From assembly GCA_003574895.1 (NCBI GenBank), contig PJFB01000006.1, positions 1 through 64,000 of the forward strand: a stretch of DNA of 64,000 nucleotides, read 5' to 3'. Below the pieces are notes generated by a model, which saw nothing but the letters and a program-made list of their open reading frames with translations, had not been told where the DNA came from and did no database searches. This DNA is from Geobacter sp. (GTDB lineage Bacteria; Desulfobacterota; Desulfuromonadia; Geobacterales; Pseudopelobacteraceae). Below, in pieces: positions 25,760 through 36,556 of the stretch. The translations under genes were made by a program, and so were the position numbers. The first letter of the stretch is position 1. Every line of letters begins with the position of its first letter.

Positions 25760-26547
25760 TCGGCAGTACTCCTCCTTTAGTTTGTTTATTCTTGAGAATC
25801 CCCATGTTGAATAAAAAGTCAGCGACCTGCTATCACCCCCTCCCGAATTAGATATCAAACGACATCCTGACTACAAATGCCAAGAATCGGCACGTTACGC
25901 AGAACCTATTTAATTCCGATGTACTGTTAACTTATTCCTTTGTTTGGTTATTGTTATGAATTGGATGTGAGCAAACAGGCTTACCCCAACAGTTTCCACA
26001 CATATTCGCTGGACAGCGCCACAGGCACCAATCCCATGATTAAGTAATTTATTACCTAAATTAACAAACACTAAACGATTCATGCGCTTCAGGTTGGTGG
26101 TCCGATTTTATAGCACCTATGACAGGTTGTAAGATTTCGATGACATACGTCCAGGGGCCTGGGCAGGAGAAGAGATTTTAATTTATCAACATCAATTTAG
26201 TCCATGCAAACATTGACACAATCTAACTTATCACTGTTTTTGTCAAGCTGTTTTTTTGATTTATTTTAATTCGTTTTATCTTATTATAAGGTTTTTTGAA
26301 TGAATGAGGATATAAAATCCAACAGACCATTGGGTGAACTATATTTACGCACCAAATGATTTAATCGAGTCCTTGCCCTTGAAATGCAAATGCGGTAATC
26401 TGTTTCAAGCAAATTCACCAATTACGGCATTGTTTTCATTAAGCAAGGCGCAATGGCGCCTTTTCTGTTTTGCGCGAAAAGACAGTATGTTGAATTGGAC
26501 CCCGCCATGGTCAACATCAGTAAGAAATGAGAAATGGGAGTTTCCAG
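25760..26547. other. Long AT-rich intergenic region upstream of the omcZ-like gene
   Basis: About 790 bp without a convincing gene. A small plus-strand frame at 26334-26561 lacks a ribosome site and protein-like composition. The region must hold the promoters of the divergent cytochrome and regulator genes. I found no clear sigma-54 or cyclic-dinucleotide riboswitch match by eye. A hairpin at 26445-26462 is listed separately. Confidence 0.6.
26445..26462 (+). terminator. Terminator-like hairpin upstream of the NtrC-type regulator gene
   Basis: AAGGCGC, AATG and GCGCCTT form a 7-bp stem, followed by TTCTGTTTTGCG. It reads as an intrinsic terminator on the plus strand although no upstream plus-strand gene is evident, so it could be a leader attenuator. 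Confidence 0.45.
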
Positions 26548-27969
26548 GTGCAGAGAGATAAAACCGCACATTCCATATTGATCGTGGATGATGACGAGGC
26601 CATTTTAAAGAGCCTGGCCTGCTTTTTCGAGGATAGCGGTTATGACGTTCTCGAAGCGCACAACGGACGCGAAGGGTTGGTCATTTTCAATGACAAACAC
26701 CCTGAGCTGGTCTTTACCGACCTACTCATGCCAGAAATGGATGGCCTGGAATTCATTCGGGCAATAAAAGAGCTATGCCCTGAAACCCCTGTAATCGTCA
26801 TTTCCGGCATCGGAGTGGTGGCCGATGCTATCAAGGCGGTCAAACTTGGGGCCTGGGACTACATTACCAAACCTATCCACAATCTTGATGAGTTGGGAAT
26901 AATAGCCAAACGAGCACTGGAAACAGTGGAATTGCGCCAAGAGGTTACATCGCTCAGAAAACAAATCCTGACAGGCCAGTTATCAAACCCGACGGCCTTT
27001 TCCAACATAGTTACTCATGATGAGGGCATGAAGCGCATCTTCCACTACGTCGAAGCGATAGCCCCCACCAGCCAGCCGGTGCTGATCTGCGGTCAGACCG
27101 GCACAGGCAAGGAACTCATAGCGAGCGCCCTGCACACGGCAAGCAAGCGCAAGGGAAATTTCGTCGCTGTAAATGTTGGCGGGCTGGATGATCTTGTTTT
27201 TTCAGATACCCTCTTCGGTCATGTCAGGGGTGCATTTACCGGAGCGGACCGCCCGCGTGAAGGTTTGATTGCCCAAGCAGCCAACGGATCACTTTTCCTC
27301 GATGAAATCGGCGAGTTGAATGATGTTTCCCAGATAAAACTACTTCGCCTCCTGCAAGAGCAGGAATACTTCCAGCTCGGCTCCGACACCCCACAAAAAA
27401 CCACTGCCCGCATCATAGCCGCTACCAACCAGGATTTGCGCTCTCTGATCGGGATGGGCAAATTCCGCCAGGATCTCTTCTATCGCCTTTGCACCCATCA
27501 AGTCCAAATACCTCCACTGGCCGCACGGAAAGGGGATATACCTCTGCTGCTCGGGCAATTCGTGACCGAGGCCTCCGCCTCCATGCATAAGGAACCTCCT
27601 GCCATCCCCCAGGAACTTCACCGCTATCTGGACACTTATGATTTCCCGGGCAATGTTAGAGAGCTCAAGTCCATGGTGTACGATGCGGTTGCGTGCCACA
27701 CCAGAGGGATGCTTGCCAAAGAAAGCTTTATCCAGGCCATAGGTGGCAGAATCCTGCCGGCCTCAGCTGAGACAGCCTTGAGCACTTGCATTGGCATCGG
27801 TGATGAAGAAGATCGGCTTCCCACCTTGAAAGAAGCTGAAGAAGCTCTTATTCAAAAGGCACTGGAACGTTCCGGGGGAAACCAGGGTGTGGCCGCCCGC
27901 TATCTGGGCATAACCCGCCAGGGACTCAACAAAATTTTGAACAGGAAAAAACGTTCCAACCTGACCTAA
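26548..27969 (+). CDS. Sigma-54-dependent response regulator (NtrC family)
   Basis: 473 residues from the GTG at 26548, which has GGGAG 7 nt upstream; an ATG at 26527 lacks a good site. The receiver holds D58 in VFTDLLMPEMDG. The AAA+ domain has Walker A GQTGTGKE, the sigma-54 contact loop GAFTGAD, Walker B SLFLDEIGE and the sensor regions of enhancer-binding proteins. The C-terminus is a Fis-type helix-turn-helix (GGNQGVAARYLGITRQGLNKIL). The GAFTGA loop is intact, so it should activate sigma-54 polymerase. The sigma-54-like promoter 180 nt downstream, in front of the chemoreceptor gene, is a plausible target. Confidence 0.94.
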   Translation: MQRDKTAHSILIVDDDEAILKSLACFFEDSGYDVLEAHNGREGLVIFNDKHPELVFTDLLMPEMDGLEFIRAIKELCPETPVIVISGIGVVADAIKAVKLGAWDYITKPIHNLDELGIIAKRALETVELRQEVTSLRKQILTGQLSNPTAFSNIVTHDEGMKRIFHYVEAIAPTSQPVLICGQTGTGKELIASALHTASKRKGNFVAVNVGGLDDLVFSDTLFGHVRGAFTGADRPREGLIAQAANGSLFLDEIGELNDVSQIKLLRLLQEQEYFQLGSDTPQKTTARIIAATNQDLRSLIGMGKFRQDLFYRLCTHQVQIPPLAARKGDIPLLLGQFVTEASASMHKEPPAIPQELHRYLDTYDFPGNVRELKSMVYDAVACHTRGMLAKESFIQAIGGRILPASAETALSTCIGIGDEEDRLPTLKEAEEALIQKALERSGGNQGVAARYLGITRQGLNKILNRKKRSNLT

Positions 27970-28148
27970 GTCAATATCCACCGTGTCAACCAAGTTTACC
28001 GGGCAACATTGTTGCAACCATTAACATGCAGTTATTGCGAGCTTATTTCAGTTCGGCCCGCTGGACTGCAACTTTGTTGACAAGGTATCCCCATCACCCA
28101 TATCCCCTTATCTTCTCGTATTTATTATTTTTTTATTTATGAACTGAG

Positions 28149-28165
28149 TTGGCATACTCCATGCG
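28149..28165 (+). promoter_or_regulatory. Sigma-54-like promoter before the chemoreceptor operon
   Basis: TTGGCAT-N5-ATGCG has the invariant GG (28151-28152) and GC (28163-28164) separated by 10 nt, matching the -24/-12 arrangement (TGGCAC-N5-TTGC). It is about 75 nt before the MCP start and downstream of an NtrC-type activator gene. Confidence 0.55.
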
Positions 28166-28239
28166 ATATACTCGTCAGTCGCACAGACTACAGAAGCTGC
28201 TATGATTTGTATCGATAGACTACGTCGGGAGGAGCACCA

Positions 28240-29892
28240 ATGAAGAAATGGAGCGATTTGAAAGTACGGACCAAACTGATGGTGATGGTGGGTATTTTTT
28301 GCCTGGCCCTTGCCGTGGTGGCTTCAATGGGCCTTAAAGGGATGCACAGTGGCAACCTGAGTCTGGACGTATCAAATCAGAACCTGCAACAGGTGGCCTG
28401 CCTCGGGTCGATGAAAAGTGATTTCCTGGCCATGCGACTTGATCTGGTCTACATGATGGCACTCAGCGACAGCATCAAGTTGAAGGAAAAGTGGGATGAT
28501 TTTTCCAGCAAGGCCGAGGCGGTGCGCACTGCGCTGCAGAAATTCGAAACAGACTCAAAAGACCGGCATTCCAAAGACAGCATTGTTTTGTTTAAGGAGG
28601 GTTTTGAAAAGTACGTCATAAACGGGACCAAACTCGGGAAAATGCTCCTGGAGGCCCACGCTGCCAATGATGAGACAATGTTGGCCAACGCAGTCACATA
28701 TGGTGTTGAACAGGTTGGACCGCTTTACACAAAGCCGGCCGAGATTGTTGCCAAACTCGTGGCAGACGACATTCGGGTTTCCCAGGATGTATTCAACGCC
28801 GATAAGGCTTCATATAAACGCTTCTTCATAGCCACGGTCATCGTCGTCTTTCTGGCGCTTGCCACTGCAATTGCCCTTGGCGGGTTTATAGCCGGGTCAG
28901 TGGTCAAACCACTCGTAAAGGTCTTTGAAAACCTGAAAGAAATGGCGGCTGGAGACCTATCGGTGCGTTGCAACATCACTTCCAGGGATGAAATGGGCAT
29001 GCTGTCGGAAGAGCTTAATATAATGGCGGACAAACTCCATGGAACGATCTCACGGGTTGCGCACAACGGTCACGAGGTTGCGGCTGCGGCAAACCAGCTT
29101 CAATCGACAGCCGAGCAGATGGCAACCGGCGCCGAGCAGGCAGCAGCTCAGACCCAGACTATCGCTACCGCCAGCGAAGAAATGTCGGCCACTTCTTCAG
29201 ACATCGCCTTCAATTGCCACAAAGTCGCGTCCAATGCCGATTTGGTGACGGAAGCCGCCGTAACAAGCTCACAAATCGTCTGCGAAACAATCTCGGTCAT
29301 GGGACAAATAGCTGAATGTGTTAAACAATCCGCCACCATGGTTGAAACATTGGGCAACCGTTCCGAAGAAATCGGTGAGATTGTCGGTACTATCGAGGAT
29401 ATCGCCGACCAGACCAATCTTCTGGCGCTCAATGCCGCCATAGAGGCGGCCAGGGCTGGCGACCAGGGTCGCGGGTTCGCCGTCGTGGCGGATGAGGTGC
29501 GTGCCCTGGCTGAACGCACGACCAAAGCCACCAAACAGATTGCGGCAACAATCAAAAACATCCAGGCCGAAACTCGCAACGCCGTGATCGCCATGGGTGA
29601 AGGCGTGCGGGAGGTTGAAAAAGGGAGCACTGATGCTGCCAAATCCGGTGAGGCCCTTCAGAGCATCCTGCAGCAGATCAACGACCTCAGCATGCAGGTC
29701 AATCAAATCGCCACCGCAGCCGAAGAACAAACCACCACCACAGGCGAAATAAGCAGCAATATTCAACAGATCACGGCCGTCGTGCAAATGACCGCCAACG
29801 GATCCCAGGAATCGGCGGCCGCGGCGACTCAACTGGCACGACTCTCCGAAGAGATGCGTACGCTGATGGCACATTTCAAGATTGCGGTCTGA
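28240..29892 (+). CDS. Methyl-accepting chemotaxis protein
   Basis: A 550-residue transducer. Helix 1 is at ~12-30, a periplasmic four-helix-bundle-like sensor at ~31-187, helix 2 at ~189-211, HAMP at ~212-265, and a signalling domain after that. The hairpin tip reads [39 protein letters not shown], which identifies a receptor that controls a CheA-CheW array. There is no C-terminal CheR-binding pentapeptide. GGGAGGAG precedes the ATG. A kinase gene starts 5 nt after the stop, so receptor, kinase and receiver are one operon, which suggests cross-talk between chemoreception and two-component signalling. Confidence 0.94.
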   Translation: MKKWSDLKVRTKLMVMVGIFCLALAVVASMGLKGMHSGNLSLDVSNQNLQQVACLGSMKSDFLAMRLDLVYMMALSDSIKLKEKWDDFSSKAEAVRTALQKFETDSKDRHSKDSIVLFKEGFEKYVINGTKLGKMLLEAHAANDETMLANAVTYGVEQVGPLYTKPAEIVAKLVADDIRVSQDVFNADKASYKRFFIATVIVVFLALATAIALGGFIAGSVVKPLVKVFENLKEMAAGDLSVRCNITSRDEMGMLSEELNIMADKLHGTISRVAHNGHEVAAAANQLQSTAEQMATGAEQAAAQTQTIATASEEMSATSSDIAFNCHKVASNADLVTEAAVTSSQIVCETISVMGQIAECVKQSATMVETLGNRSEEIGEIVGTIEDIADQTNLLALNAAIEAARAGDQGRGFAVVADEVRALAERTTKATKQIAATIKNIQAETRNAVIAMGEGVREVEKGSTDAAKSGEALQSILQQINDLSMQVNQIATAAEEQTTTTGEISSNIQQITAVVQMTANGSQESAAAATQLARLSEEMRTLMAHFKIAV

Positions 29893-29897
29893 TAACC

Positions 29898-31118
29898 TTG
29901 CCAGACAAACTCACCGACCATAGTCAGATCGAAAACGCTCTCAGGGAAAGCGAGGAGCGCCTCAGGGTCATCGTCGAGGCCTCCCAGTCCGGTATAGTGC
30001 AAATCGATATTAAGGGACTGATTCAATTTGCCAACCGCCGCATGGCTGAGATGTTGGCATATCCGCCCGAAGAATTGATCGGTTCATTATACGTTGGACA
30101 TCTCCATGATTCGGAGCGTTCCGGAGCTAGTGTATCACTTGGACAACTGGCCTCGGGAGAGGTCGACCATGTCTGCACCGAACGTCGCTATCTCCGCAAA
30201 GACGGGAGTGAATTCTGGGGTTATCTTTCTGGCCGCAGGCTGGACGGACCCGATGGAACTTTCAAAGGGCTGGTTTGCACCATAACCGACATAACTGAAC
30301 GAAAGCGAATCCAGGACATCATGGTGCAGACCGAGAAAATGACCATGATCGGCGGCCTTGCAGCCGGCATGGCCCATGAACTCAACAACCCGTTGGGCGC
30401 CATCCTCCAGAATGTCCAGAATATCCAGCGCCGCATTTCACCCTTACTGAATGCAAACCAGGTGATCTGCGATGAGATCGGGCTGGATTTCGATCTGCTG
30501 CAACAATATCTAAAAAAACGCGGAATCGACGAGCTGCTCAATCATATTACGACCGCAGGCACACGTGCTGCCGGCATAATTACCAACATGCTGGCATTCA
30601 GCCGCAAAGGCTCTGCCGCGCTGGAGCCGACCGAGCTCTCTCAACTCATCGACAAAGCGGTCGAACTGGCCGCCTGTGACTATGACCTGAAAAAGAAATA
30701 TGACTTCCGTACCATTCGTATTGTTCGCAAGTACGACATGGCTATACCGCCAATAATTATGAATAGGGCGGAAATCGAACAGGCACTGATGAATATCGTG
30801 AAGAATGCGGCACAGGCCCTGGCAGAAAGGCAAGCGGGCGCCCAACCGCAAATAACGCTCCGCACGCTGTGCTCCGGGCAGTACGCAATTATCGAGATTG
30901 CGGACAATGGGCCCGGCATGCATCAAGAGATCGCCCGGCGAGTTTTTGATCCATTTTTTTCTACCAAGGAGATCGGCGTGGGAACAGGATTGGGGTTGTC
31001 TGTAGCTTATGCACTGGTGGTAAACAACCACCGAGGTTTGATAAAAGTGGATTCAGTGCCTGGAAAAGGCTGCAAATTCACCGTCAGCCTGCCGTTCAAC
31101 CCTGGTGGCACTCAATGA
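29898..31118 (+). CDS. PAS sensor histidine kinase
   Basis: 406 residues starting at TTG 5 nt after the MCP stop; coupling to the upstream gene could explain the weak start. PAS-PAC spans ~15-140. The phosphoacceptor H160 lies in AGMAHELNNPLGAIL. The ATPase domain has the N box MNIVKNAAQAL, DNGPGMHQ and GTGLGLSVAYALV. The kinase is soluble. A receiver-only gene overlaps its stop (ATGA), giving a kinase-receiver pair. Confidence 0.92.
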   Translation: MPDKLTDHSQIENALRESEERLRVIVEASQSGIVQIDIKGLIQFANRRMAEMLAYPPEELIGSLYVGHLHDSERSGASVSLGQLASGEVDHVCTERRYLRKDGSEFWGYLSGRRLDGPDGTFKGLVCTITDITERKRIQDIMVQTEKMTMIGGLAAGMAHELNNPLGAILQNVQNIQRRISPLLNANQVICDEIGLDFDLLQQYLKKRGIDELLNHITTAGTRAAGIITNMLAFSRKGSAALEPTELSQLIDKAVELAACDYDLKKKYDFRTIRIVRKYDMAIPPIIMNRAEIEQALMNIVKNAAQALAERQAGAQPQITLRTLCSGQYAIIEIADNGPGMHQEIARRVFDPFFSTKEIGVGTGLGLSVAYALVVNNHRGLIKVDSVPGKGCKFTVSLPFNPGGTQ

Positions 31119-31513
31119 CCACAACACAACCGATTTCAATATTGCTGGTTGACGACAACCCGCTTGTGACTGAAAGTGTCGCAGCATGGTTAGAGGACGA
31201 CGGCTTTGAAGTCCATACCGCTGCATGCGGCACGGAAGCAATTGAATTGCTTGCCACAATACATATTGACATAACCCTGATTGATCTCAAATTACCGGAC
31301 ATGAGCGGCGAAGAGCTCATCATAAAAATGTTCGGTATCTATCCGGAATCAAGATTCCTCATCCATACCGGTACTCAAAGCTATATGCTATCTTTGGATC
31401 TGCAGAAATTGGGCATGCAGGATGATGATGTTGTCTATAAGCCGGTATTGAAATTGGAACAGCTAACTGGACTCATTCGGAGAAAGGTTATGGGTGAAAA
31501 CCTCAAAGAGTAG
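31115..31513 (+). CDS. Single-domain response regulator
   Basis: A 132-residue CheY-like receiver with no output domain. The acidic pair is in LLVDDNPLV, the phosphoacceptor is D57 in TLIDLKLPD, a threonine sits in IHTGTQ and a lysine in VYKPVLKLEQL. The start overlaps the kinase stop by 4 nt. It probably relays phosphate to another protein or to the motor or array. Confidence 0.92.
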   Translation: MTTTQPISILLVDDNPLVTESVAAWLEDDGFEVHTAACGTEAIELLATIHIDITLIDLKLPDMSGEELIIKMFGIYPESRFLIHTGTQSYMLSLDLQKLGMQDDDVVYKPVLKLEQLTGLIRRKVMGENLKE

Positions 31514-31740
31514 GTTATCTGCCATATTATTATATGTTGTAATTTTGGAACCGGCATAGCCAGCCCACATCACCACACCCGTGGATTTCTATATCACATT
31601 AGAACCATGTCCTTGCAAATCAACAAACTATCTATTAATCTTCGTTATTGTGTCTATTTGCTTCCCATTGCCATTGATTTTGCTGCCTGAAACAATGGAT
31701 TTGGCTTGAGGTATTGAATAAATCCGGCAGGAGATAGGAT

Positions 31741-32343
31741 ATGGATGGCTATTTCAGGTTATGCATGGTGGCCTTGTTTTCAATAACGCTGTGCCTGCTA
31801 TCGTCCGGTTGTTCCAGAAAATACATAACAACCCAAGGCCAGGAGATCACTCTCAAAGAACATGAAGCACTGTTCTTATACAATTGCGAACATGACAAAT
31901 GGTGGGACAACCACTCTCCAGCGGCAAATTGCGGTTTTTTTGGAAAGGACACCTTACGCTACGATCCGATTGGAGCATTGGGATATTTAAAAATGGGATG
32001 TGACAAGGGGGATGATCTGTCATGCCTGGAATACGCAAGCAATGCTTACAAATTATCTACTGACGACAAACACTACAAATTGATCAAGTCATATAAGCTG
32101 CCACTTGACGAGCTTATGAAGGCAAGGACTTATGTCCTGGGTCTATGCGTGAACAAACATATTGTAATTGGGGGAGCGGATAACACTAAATGGCTGTGCT
32201 ATTTTGCAGGGAAACTGCATTCCGAAGTATTGCCGAGCGATGTACCAAATGCTGTCAAGGCTTTCAAGGTAAACTGCGAGCAAAGAAATGATTGTGCTGA
32301 TTATAAAACGCTCCTCGCCAACAAACTTAAGCCAGCCGAATGA
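31741..32343 (+). CDS. Lipoprotein with Sel1-like, cysteine-rich region
   Basis: A 200-residue protein with a lipoprotein signal ending LCLLSSGC-SRK, so the mature N-terminus would be a lipidated Cys. The middle (YDPIGALGYLKMGCDKGDDLSCLEYASNAYK) resembles Sel1/HcpA-type helical repeats with paired cysteines. The role is unknown. AGGAGAT lies just before the ATG. The 227-bp gap upstream shows nothing else convincing. It converges on the next gene. Confidence 0.8.
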   Translation: MDGYFRLCMVALFSITLCLLSSGCSRKYITTQGQEITLKEHEALFLYNCEHDKWWDNHSPAANCGFFGKDTLRYDPIGALGYLKMGCDKGDDLSCLEYASNAYKLSTDDKHYKLIKSYKLPLDELMKARTYVLGLCVNKHIVIGGADNTKWLCYFAGKLHSEVLPSDVPNAVKAFKVNCEQRNDCADYKTLLANKLKPAE

Positions 32344-32393
32344 CAGTAGTTGCAACTTGAAAACCGCCAACCTGTTATAACCCTATCGGTTAA

Positions 32394-34535
32394 TCACAAC
32401 TTGAAATTTGCGGTTTCCTGTTTCAGCGACTTGGTATTGGTGCCCAATTTGGATACACCGCTATCTACCACACGGATTTCCTTGAGGACGGTGGAAGCGG
32501 AGTTCTGGATACTCTCCACGGCATCTTGGATTCTCTTGCCACTTTTGGTCTGATCGGCACACGCTTCTTTTATGCGGCTGCTAGATTCGGTCACATGCTG
32601 AGTCATGCTGCTGATTTGGTCACCAACTTTAGTCTGTTCCCTCATCGACCGCATTACCAGAGAAGAGAATTCACGCACCCTGTCAACTTCGGCATGAATC
32701 AGTTCGCTCCCCTTGCGTTGCTGGTGGGTAGTCTCGGCAATGGCGTTGGACATTGTCGAAACATGTCCCATCGCGGAACGGATCAGCTCGCTGCTGCGTG
32801 CCTGTTCCTTTGTGGTCCGGGCGATCTCGGCCATCTGCCTGGCCGTTTTTTCCACACCATCAACTATCTTTGCCAACGCATCCCCGGCCTTGGTGGAAAG
32901 GGTCTCGCCGGTTTTCACACTTTCCTCAGAGGCCGCAATCGCTATTACAGCCCGGCTTGTCTCAACTTGTACGCCTTTGATCATGTCGGCAATTTCACGG
33001 GTAGATCGGCCTGTCCGCTCGGCCAGATGCTTGATCTCCAAGGCAACTACGCCGAATCCCCTGCCATGTTCTCCGGCCTGGGCCGCGATGATGGAGGCAT
33101 TCAGAGCCAGGAGGTTCGTCTGATGGGAAATTTCCTCAATTACCGTTACAATCGAGCCGATGTTCAGTGCCTTTTCCGAAAGCGCGTTTATGGCCTCGGC
33201 AGTGATTCGTGACGCCTGCATGATTACATCGATACCTGCGATGGTCTCACCAACCGCATTTTTTCCGGTTTCCGCGTCACTTAACACCTTGTCGGAGATG
33301 GCCGCGCTTTCCTTGGTGTATGCCTCGATCTGGCGAATTGATTCATTGAATTGAAGTACGGATTGAGCCGTGTCGGTTGAGGTGTCTTTCAAGGTTTGCA
33401 CACCAGCGTCGATCTGCCTGATCGACTCGGTCATCTCTGTTATGGAGTCGCTGATGCCATCCACTGAGAACACCAGATTTTCCATGTTCTGCGCCACCTC
33501 CTCTATACTGGTGGCAAGTTCGATTACTGCAGAAGAACTTTCAGAAGCGGAAGTGTTCAAACCGTCTACGTCCCGTGCCACCTTGTCGATCAGGTGGTGG
33601 ATCTCCTCAGAAGCGGCAAAAGACTCGACAACATCGGCAGCCTGCTGTTCGGCGGATAGAACCATGGTGCATGAAGCTTGTGAGATTTCTGTAGATGTTG
33701 CAGCAAGTTCATTGGCATTGGAGGTTATCCTGCCGATCATTGATTTCAGGCCCGCAACCATGGCATTGAGCGAATTGGCCAGCACCCCGATCTCGTCCGT
33801 CCTGGTAACAGCAAGTGTCCCGCTCAGATCTCCGGACGCTATTGCGGCAGCAAATGCGCAACCCTGATCAATGGAACGCTTGATGCCGCGACCGACTGAC
33901 CAGGCAAAAAGTATGAGAACCAGTGAAAGCAGAATTGATGCTGCCAGGACTGTTTCGTGGAGAACTGCGAGGCGATTTTTGAAGGCATCGACATAAAGAC
34001 CGCTGCCGACAATCCATCCCCATGGTTTATATAACTTCACATAGGAAATTTTCTTCGCAGGAGCTGTTTCTCCCGGCTTTGGCCACATGTAGGCAACAAA
34101 GCCTTCGCCGTTGTTTCTGCATATTTTTACAAATTCCCGAAAGATGAACTTACCGTTATGGTCCTTATATCCGGACAGATCTGTGCCATCAAGCTTGGGA
34201 TCGGTCGGATGCATGATCATGCGTGGTTTCAGGTCGTTGATCCAGAAATATCCAGTCCCGCCGTAGCGTAGCTGTTTTATGTTTTCCAGCACTTGCCTTT
34301 GCGCATCTTCAATTGTGATATGTTTTTCCTCAACACTCTTTGCGCCCTGAACAATCTGCTGATAGGCAAGCTCGACAACATTGCGGACTTTCAGCTTTTC
34401 CTGTTCCAATAGCCACGACTCAAACCTCGGTAATATTACCAGCTCCGTTCCTGCCACAATCAGAACAAGGCTGATCAGGGGAATAATCATGATCTTCCAG
34501 AATATAGGCCAGTCGCGGTAATGTTTTAATTGCAT
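32394..34535 (-). CDS. Cache-domain methyl-accepting chemotaxis protein
   Basis: 713 residues from the ATG at 34535, with AAGGA upstream; a TTG 21 nt earlier is less likely. Helix 1 is at ~15-38. The periplasmic Cache_2-type sensor covers ~40-185 with [42 protein letters not shown] and [12 protein letters not shown], a fold that binds small carboxylates or amino acids. Helix 2 is at ~195-215, then HAMP, then a long cytoplasmic domain with the tip [42 protein letters not shown]. The tip departs from the usual [11 protein letters not shown] consensus ([11 protein letters not shown]), as in some deltaproteobacterial receptors. Confidence 0.93.
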   Translation of the reverse strand: MQLKHYRDWPIFWKIMIIPLISLVLIVAGTELVILPRFESWLLEQEKLKVRNVVELAYQQIVQGAKSVEEKHITIEDAQRQVLENIKQLRYGGTGYFWINDLKPRMIMHPTDPKLDGTDLSGYKDHNGKFIFREFVKICRNNGEGFVAYMWPKPGETAPAKKISYVKLYKPWGWIVGSGLYVDAFKNRLAVLHETVLAASILLSLVLILFAWSVGRGIKRSIDQGCAFAAAIASGDLSGTLAVTRTDEIGVLANSLNAMVAGLKSMIGRITSNANELAATSTEISQASCTMVLSAEQQAADVVESFAASEEIHHLIDKVARDVDGLNTSASESSSAVIELATSIEEVAQNMENLVFSVDGISDSITEMTESIRQIDAGVQTLKDTSTDTAQSVLQFNESIRQIEAYTKESAAISDKVLSDAETGKNAVGETIAGIDVIMQASRITAEAINALSEKALNIGSIVTVIEEISHQTNLLALNASIIAAQAGEHGRGFGVVALEIKHLAERTGRSTREIADMIKGVQVETSRAVIAIAASEESVKTGETLSTKAGDALAKIVDGVEKTARQMAEIARTTKEQARSSELIRSAMGHVSTMSNAIAETTHQQRKGSELIHAEVDRVREFSSLVMRSMREQTKVGDQISSMTQHVTESSSRIKEACADQTKSGKRIQDAVESIQNSASTVLKEIRVVDSGVSKLGTNTKSLKQETANFKL

Positions 34536-34927
34536 CGGATTCCTTCTTCCAAACAAAAGGCTGTCATTTATTCCAGCAATGTATTCGAAATATTACATAT
34601 AATGGTTAATTTAACAACTGGTAACACAACTAATATTGGCTAGATGTACAGTTACCAGCAATTTTTTGTATGGTTACAAGTTGTTCTGATTGCATAACAA
34701 TTAACAGCCCACTAACAGCATCATGCAATTACTGACTTTTGCTTATGTTAGTAATTCAGGCATTGTAAACGCGGCTTAATGTTGGTGCTTGATAGGGTCA
34801 CATCTGAAAAGTAGAAAGACATCCCAGTAATGGTTCAAGCTAAAACCTGGAAATCAATAATACTGCAGGGAAAGGCATGACTAAAGTAAAGCGGCTGTTG
34901 TATCTGGTAAAAACGTGGGGATGGAAT
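34536..34927. other. AT-rich intergenic region, no gene seen
   Basis: 392 bp upstream of the Cache receptor gene and downstream of the HDOD gene. No open frame, repeat or clear promoter stands out. Confidence 0.5.
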
Positions 34928-35758
34928 TTAACAAGCTATCTCGTGGTAACCGGCCATGACAACTTCCAGCTTATTACATTGAGCTTCGTCCATGTCGAGT
35001 AGTTCGATTTCCGTAAGTACGTTTGCCGGTTGAAGCTGGCCTGGATTCAGGCTCAAATTGACTTTTCTACTATAGTAATTAACAAGCCGCACAATGGCGA
35101 GCAAGCTGTCTACCGGGTCGAAATGCTCTGCGTGGTGATTGGCAACGATAGAGCGATATATCTGCGGAATATTCCAGTGGTCCATTATGCGGCACCCTTG
35201 GTCTACATGCATTTCAGTCAAAATTTCGACTATTGGGCCATGCTCAAAGGCAAAATGATTTTTATTGTCTTTAGAGATGTTCTCCATGGCTTTAAGAAGA
35301 TAAAGCTTTCCTATATCATGAAGCAGGCCAGCCAAATAGGCGTATTCTACTATGCTCTGATGCCCGGTATGCCGTGCTAACCACCAACTGCCAAGGGCGC
35401 AGGCCAGTGAATGTTGCCATAGCCCTTGCATCAGACCATTGATGGTGGCGTTGCTCGAACTATGCAGAGAAACCTGAGAGGCCGCCATGGCCAAACTGGT
35501 TATCTGACGTGCCCCAAGCCTTATAACCGCTTCCTTGATTGTTTTAGCCTTGACCAGACCCATGTAGGCTGAGGAGTTGGCCATTCTAAGTACTTGGGCC
35601 ACCAGGGCCTGATCTTCGTTTATCTCCCTGATTATGTCCTCTATATCGGAATAAGGATCGGAGTTCAAAAGGATTATGTTCAATGCAACCGGGTGAAAGA
35701 CCGGAAGGTCTATGGGTTGCTCGGTAAGGGCGTGCTTTAGTTCAAGGGAAACGGACAT
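34928..35758 (-). CDS. HDOD domain signalling protein
   Basis: A 276-residue protein almost entirely of the HDOD domain, an HD-fold output module that lacks the full metal-dependent phosphodiesterase set. Family segments: LPVFHPVALNII, EINEDQALVAQVLRMANSSAY, IKEAVIRLGARQITSLAMA, YLAGLLHDIGKLYLL and IPQIYRSIVANHH. HDIGK is retained. HDOD proteins are common near chemotaxis and type IV pilus genes in Geobacter. It probably regulates signalling through protein binding. Confidence 0.92.
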   Translation of the reverse strand: MSVSLELKHALTEQPIDLPVFHPVALNIILLNSDPYSDIEDIIREINEDQALVAQVLRMANSSAYMGLVKAKTIKEAVIRLGARQITSLAMAASQVSLHSSSNATINGLMQGLWQHSLACALGSWWLARHTGHQSIVEYAYLAGLLHDIGKLYLLKAMENISKDNKNHFAFEHGPIVEILTEMHVDQGCRIMDHWNIPQIYRSIVANHHAEHFDPVDSLLAIVRLVNYYSRKVNLSLNPGQLQPANVLTEIELLDMDEAQCNKLEVVMAGYHEIAC

Positions 35759-36093
35759 AATCTACTCCTTCTAGAGACAAACGATGTGCTGCTTCCTTGG
35801 AGCAAATCCGGAATCAGAGCCCGGACTACAAAAGACGGAAAAAACTATATAGGTATTTTTGATATTTGTCACTACAGATTAGCAACTTGAAGCAAGTTCG
35901 GCTAATGCAATCCGATTTGTCTTAGTCAGGATTTTCAAACAACAAGTTATCGACAAATTAACATCAAGACCAAATCCAGGAACCCTGGTAATATTTATGG
36001 CAAGGATTTATGAAAAGAGGTTATATTTACTTCTTAAGGCTGTGGGTATTGCCATAGACACTCATGCTGTAAAGACAAACCAAAGGAACCAGA
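35759..36093. other. Intergenic region, no gene seen
   Basis: 335 bp between the divergent HDOD and zinc-ribbon membrane protein genes. AT-rich with no hairpin or promoter I would defend. Confidence 0.5.
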
Positions 36094-36414
36094 ATGGACG
36101 AAAATCTTAATTTGGATATAGCAACATACGGTCCGGCACTAAGAATTATTCGCAAGCGGCGCAAGGTTTTCTTCGGGACCATATTATCATATATTCCTGC
36201 ATTATGGATAACTTACAAAATTTCACCCCATGACAGATCAATGGGGACCGTTTTTGTGATATGGGTGATCATACTTACAATCACCACGTTCTGGTCGGCT
36301 GTGGCAACATGCCCGCGTTGCGGAAAATATTTTCATGTAAATGGCATGACCATACTTTATCTGCGTAAGTGCCTTCATTGCCAACTACACATAAACGCTG
36401 ACAAAGAACAATAA
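36094..36414 (+). CDS. Small membrane protein with zinc-ribbon-like cysteines
   Basis: A 106-residue protein with two membrane helices (~24-45 and ~50-72) followed by CPRCG and CLHCQ about 20 residues apart, the spacing of a zinc ribbon. The cysteines would face the cytoplasm if both termini are inside. Family not recognised. A weak AAAGGAACC precedes the ATG. Confidence 0.72.
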   Translation: MDENLNLDIATYGPALRIIRKRRKVFFGTILSYIPALWITYKISPHDRSMGTVFVIWVIILTITTFWSAVATCPRCGKYFHVNGMTILYLRKCLHCQLHINADKEQ

Positions 36415-36511
36415 TAATTCCGATCAAACATGATTCTTGCCTTCCGGTAACAAATCCTGGAAAAAGCTTTGTTATTTCCTAGCCCTGATAAACAGGATAA
36501 GTGCGTTAACA

Positions 36512-36548
36512 AAGTGATTTTCTGCCTGAAAATTGCAGAAAATCACTT
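36512..36548. terminator. 14-bp perfect hairpin after the Fn3-like lipoprotein gene
   Basis: AAGTGATTTTCTGC and GCAGAAAATCACTT pair perfectly across a 9-nt loop, ending 9 nt from the minus-strand lipoprotein stop. Neither flank has a long T-tract. It probably serves as terminator or 3'-end stabiliser for both converging genes. Confidence 0.6.
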
Positions 36549-36556
36549 TTAACTTA

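Noticed and set aside
25760-26547. Cyclic-dinucleotide (GEMM) riboswitch upstream of the cytochrome gene
   Set aside because: Such riboswitches precede some Geobacter cytochrome genes, but the conserved core segments were not found by eye on the relevant strand.
26334-26561. Plus-strand 75-codon frame with CxC near its start
   Set aside because: No ribosome site, overlaps the regulator start, and crosses a terminator-like hairpin.
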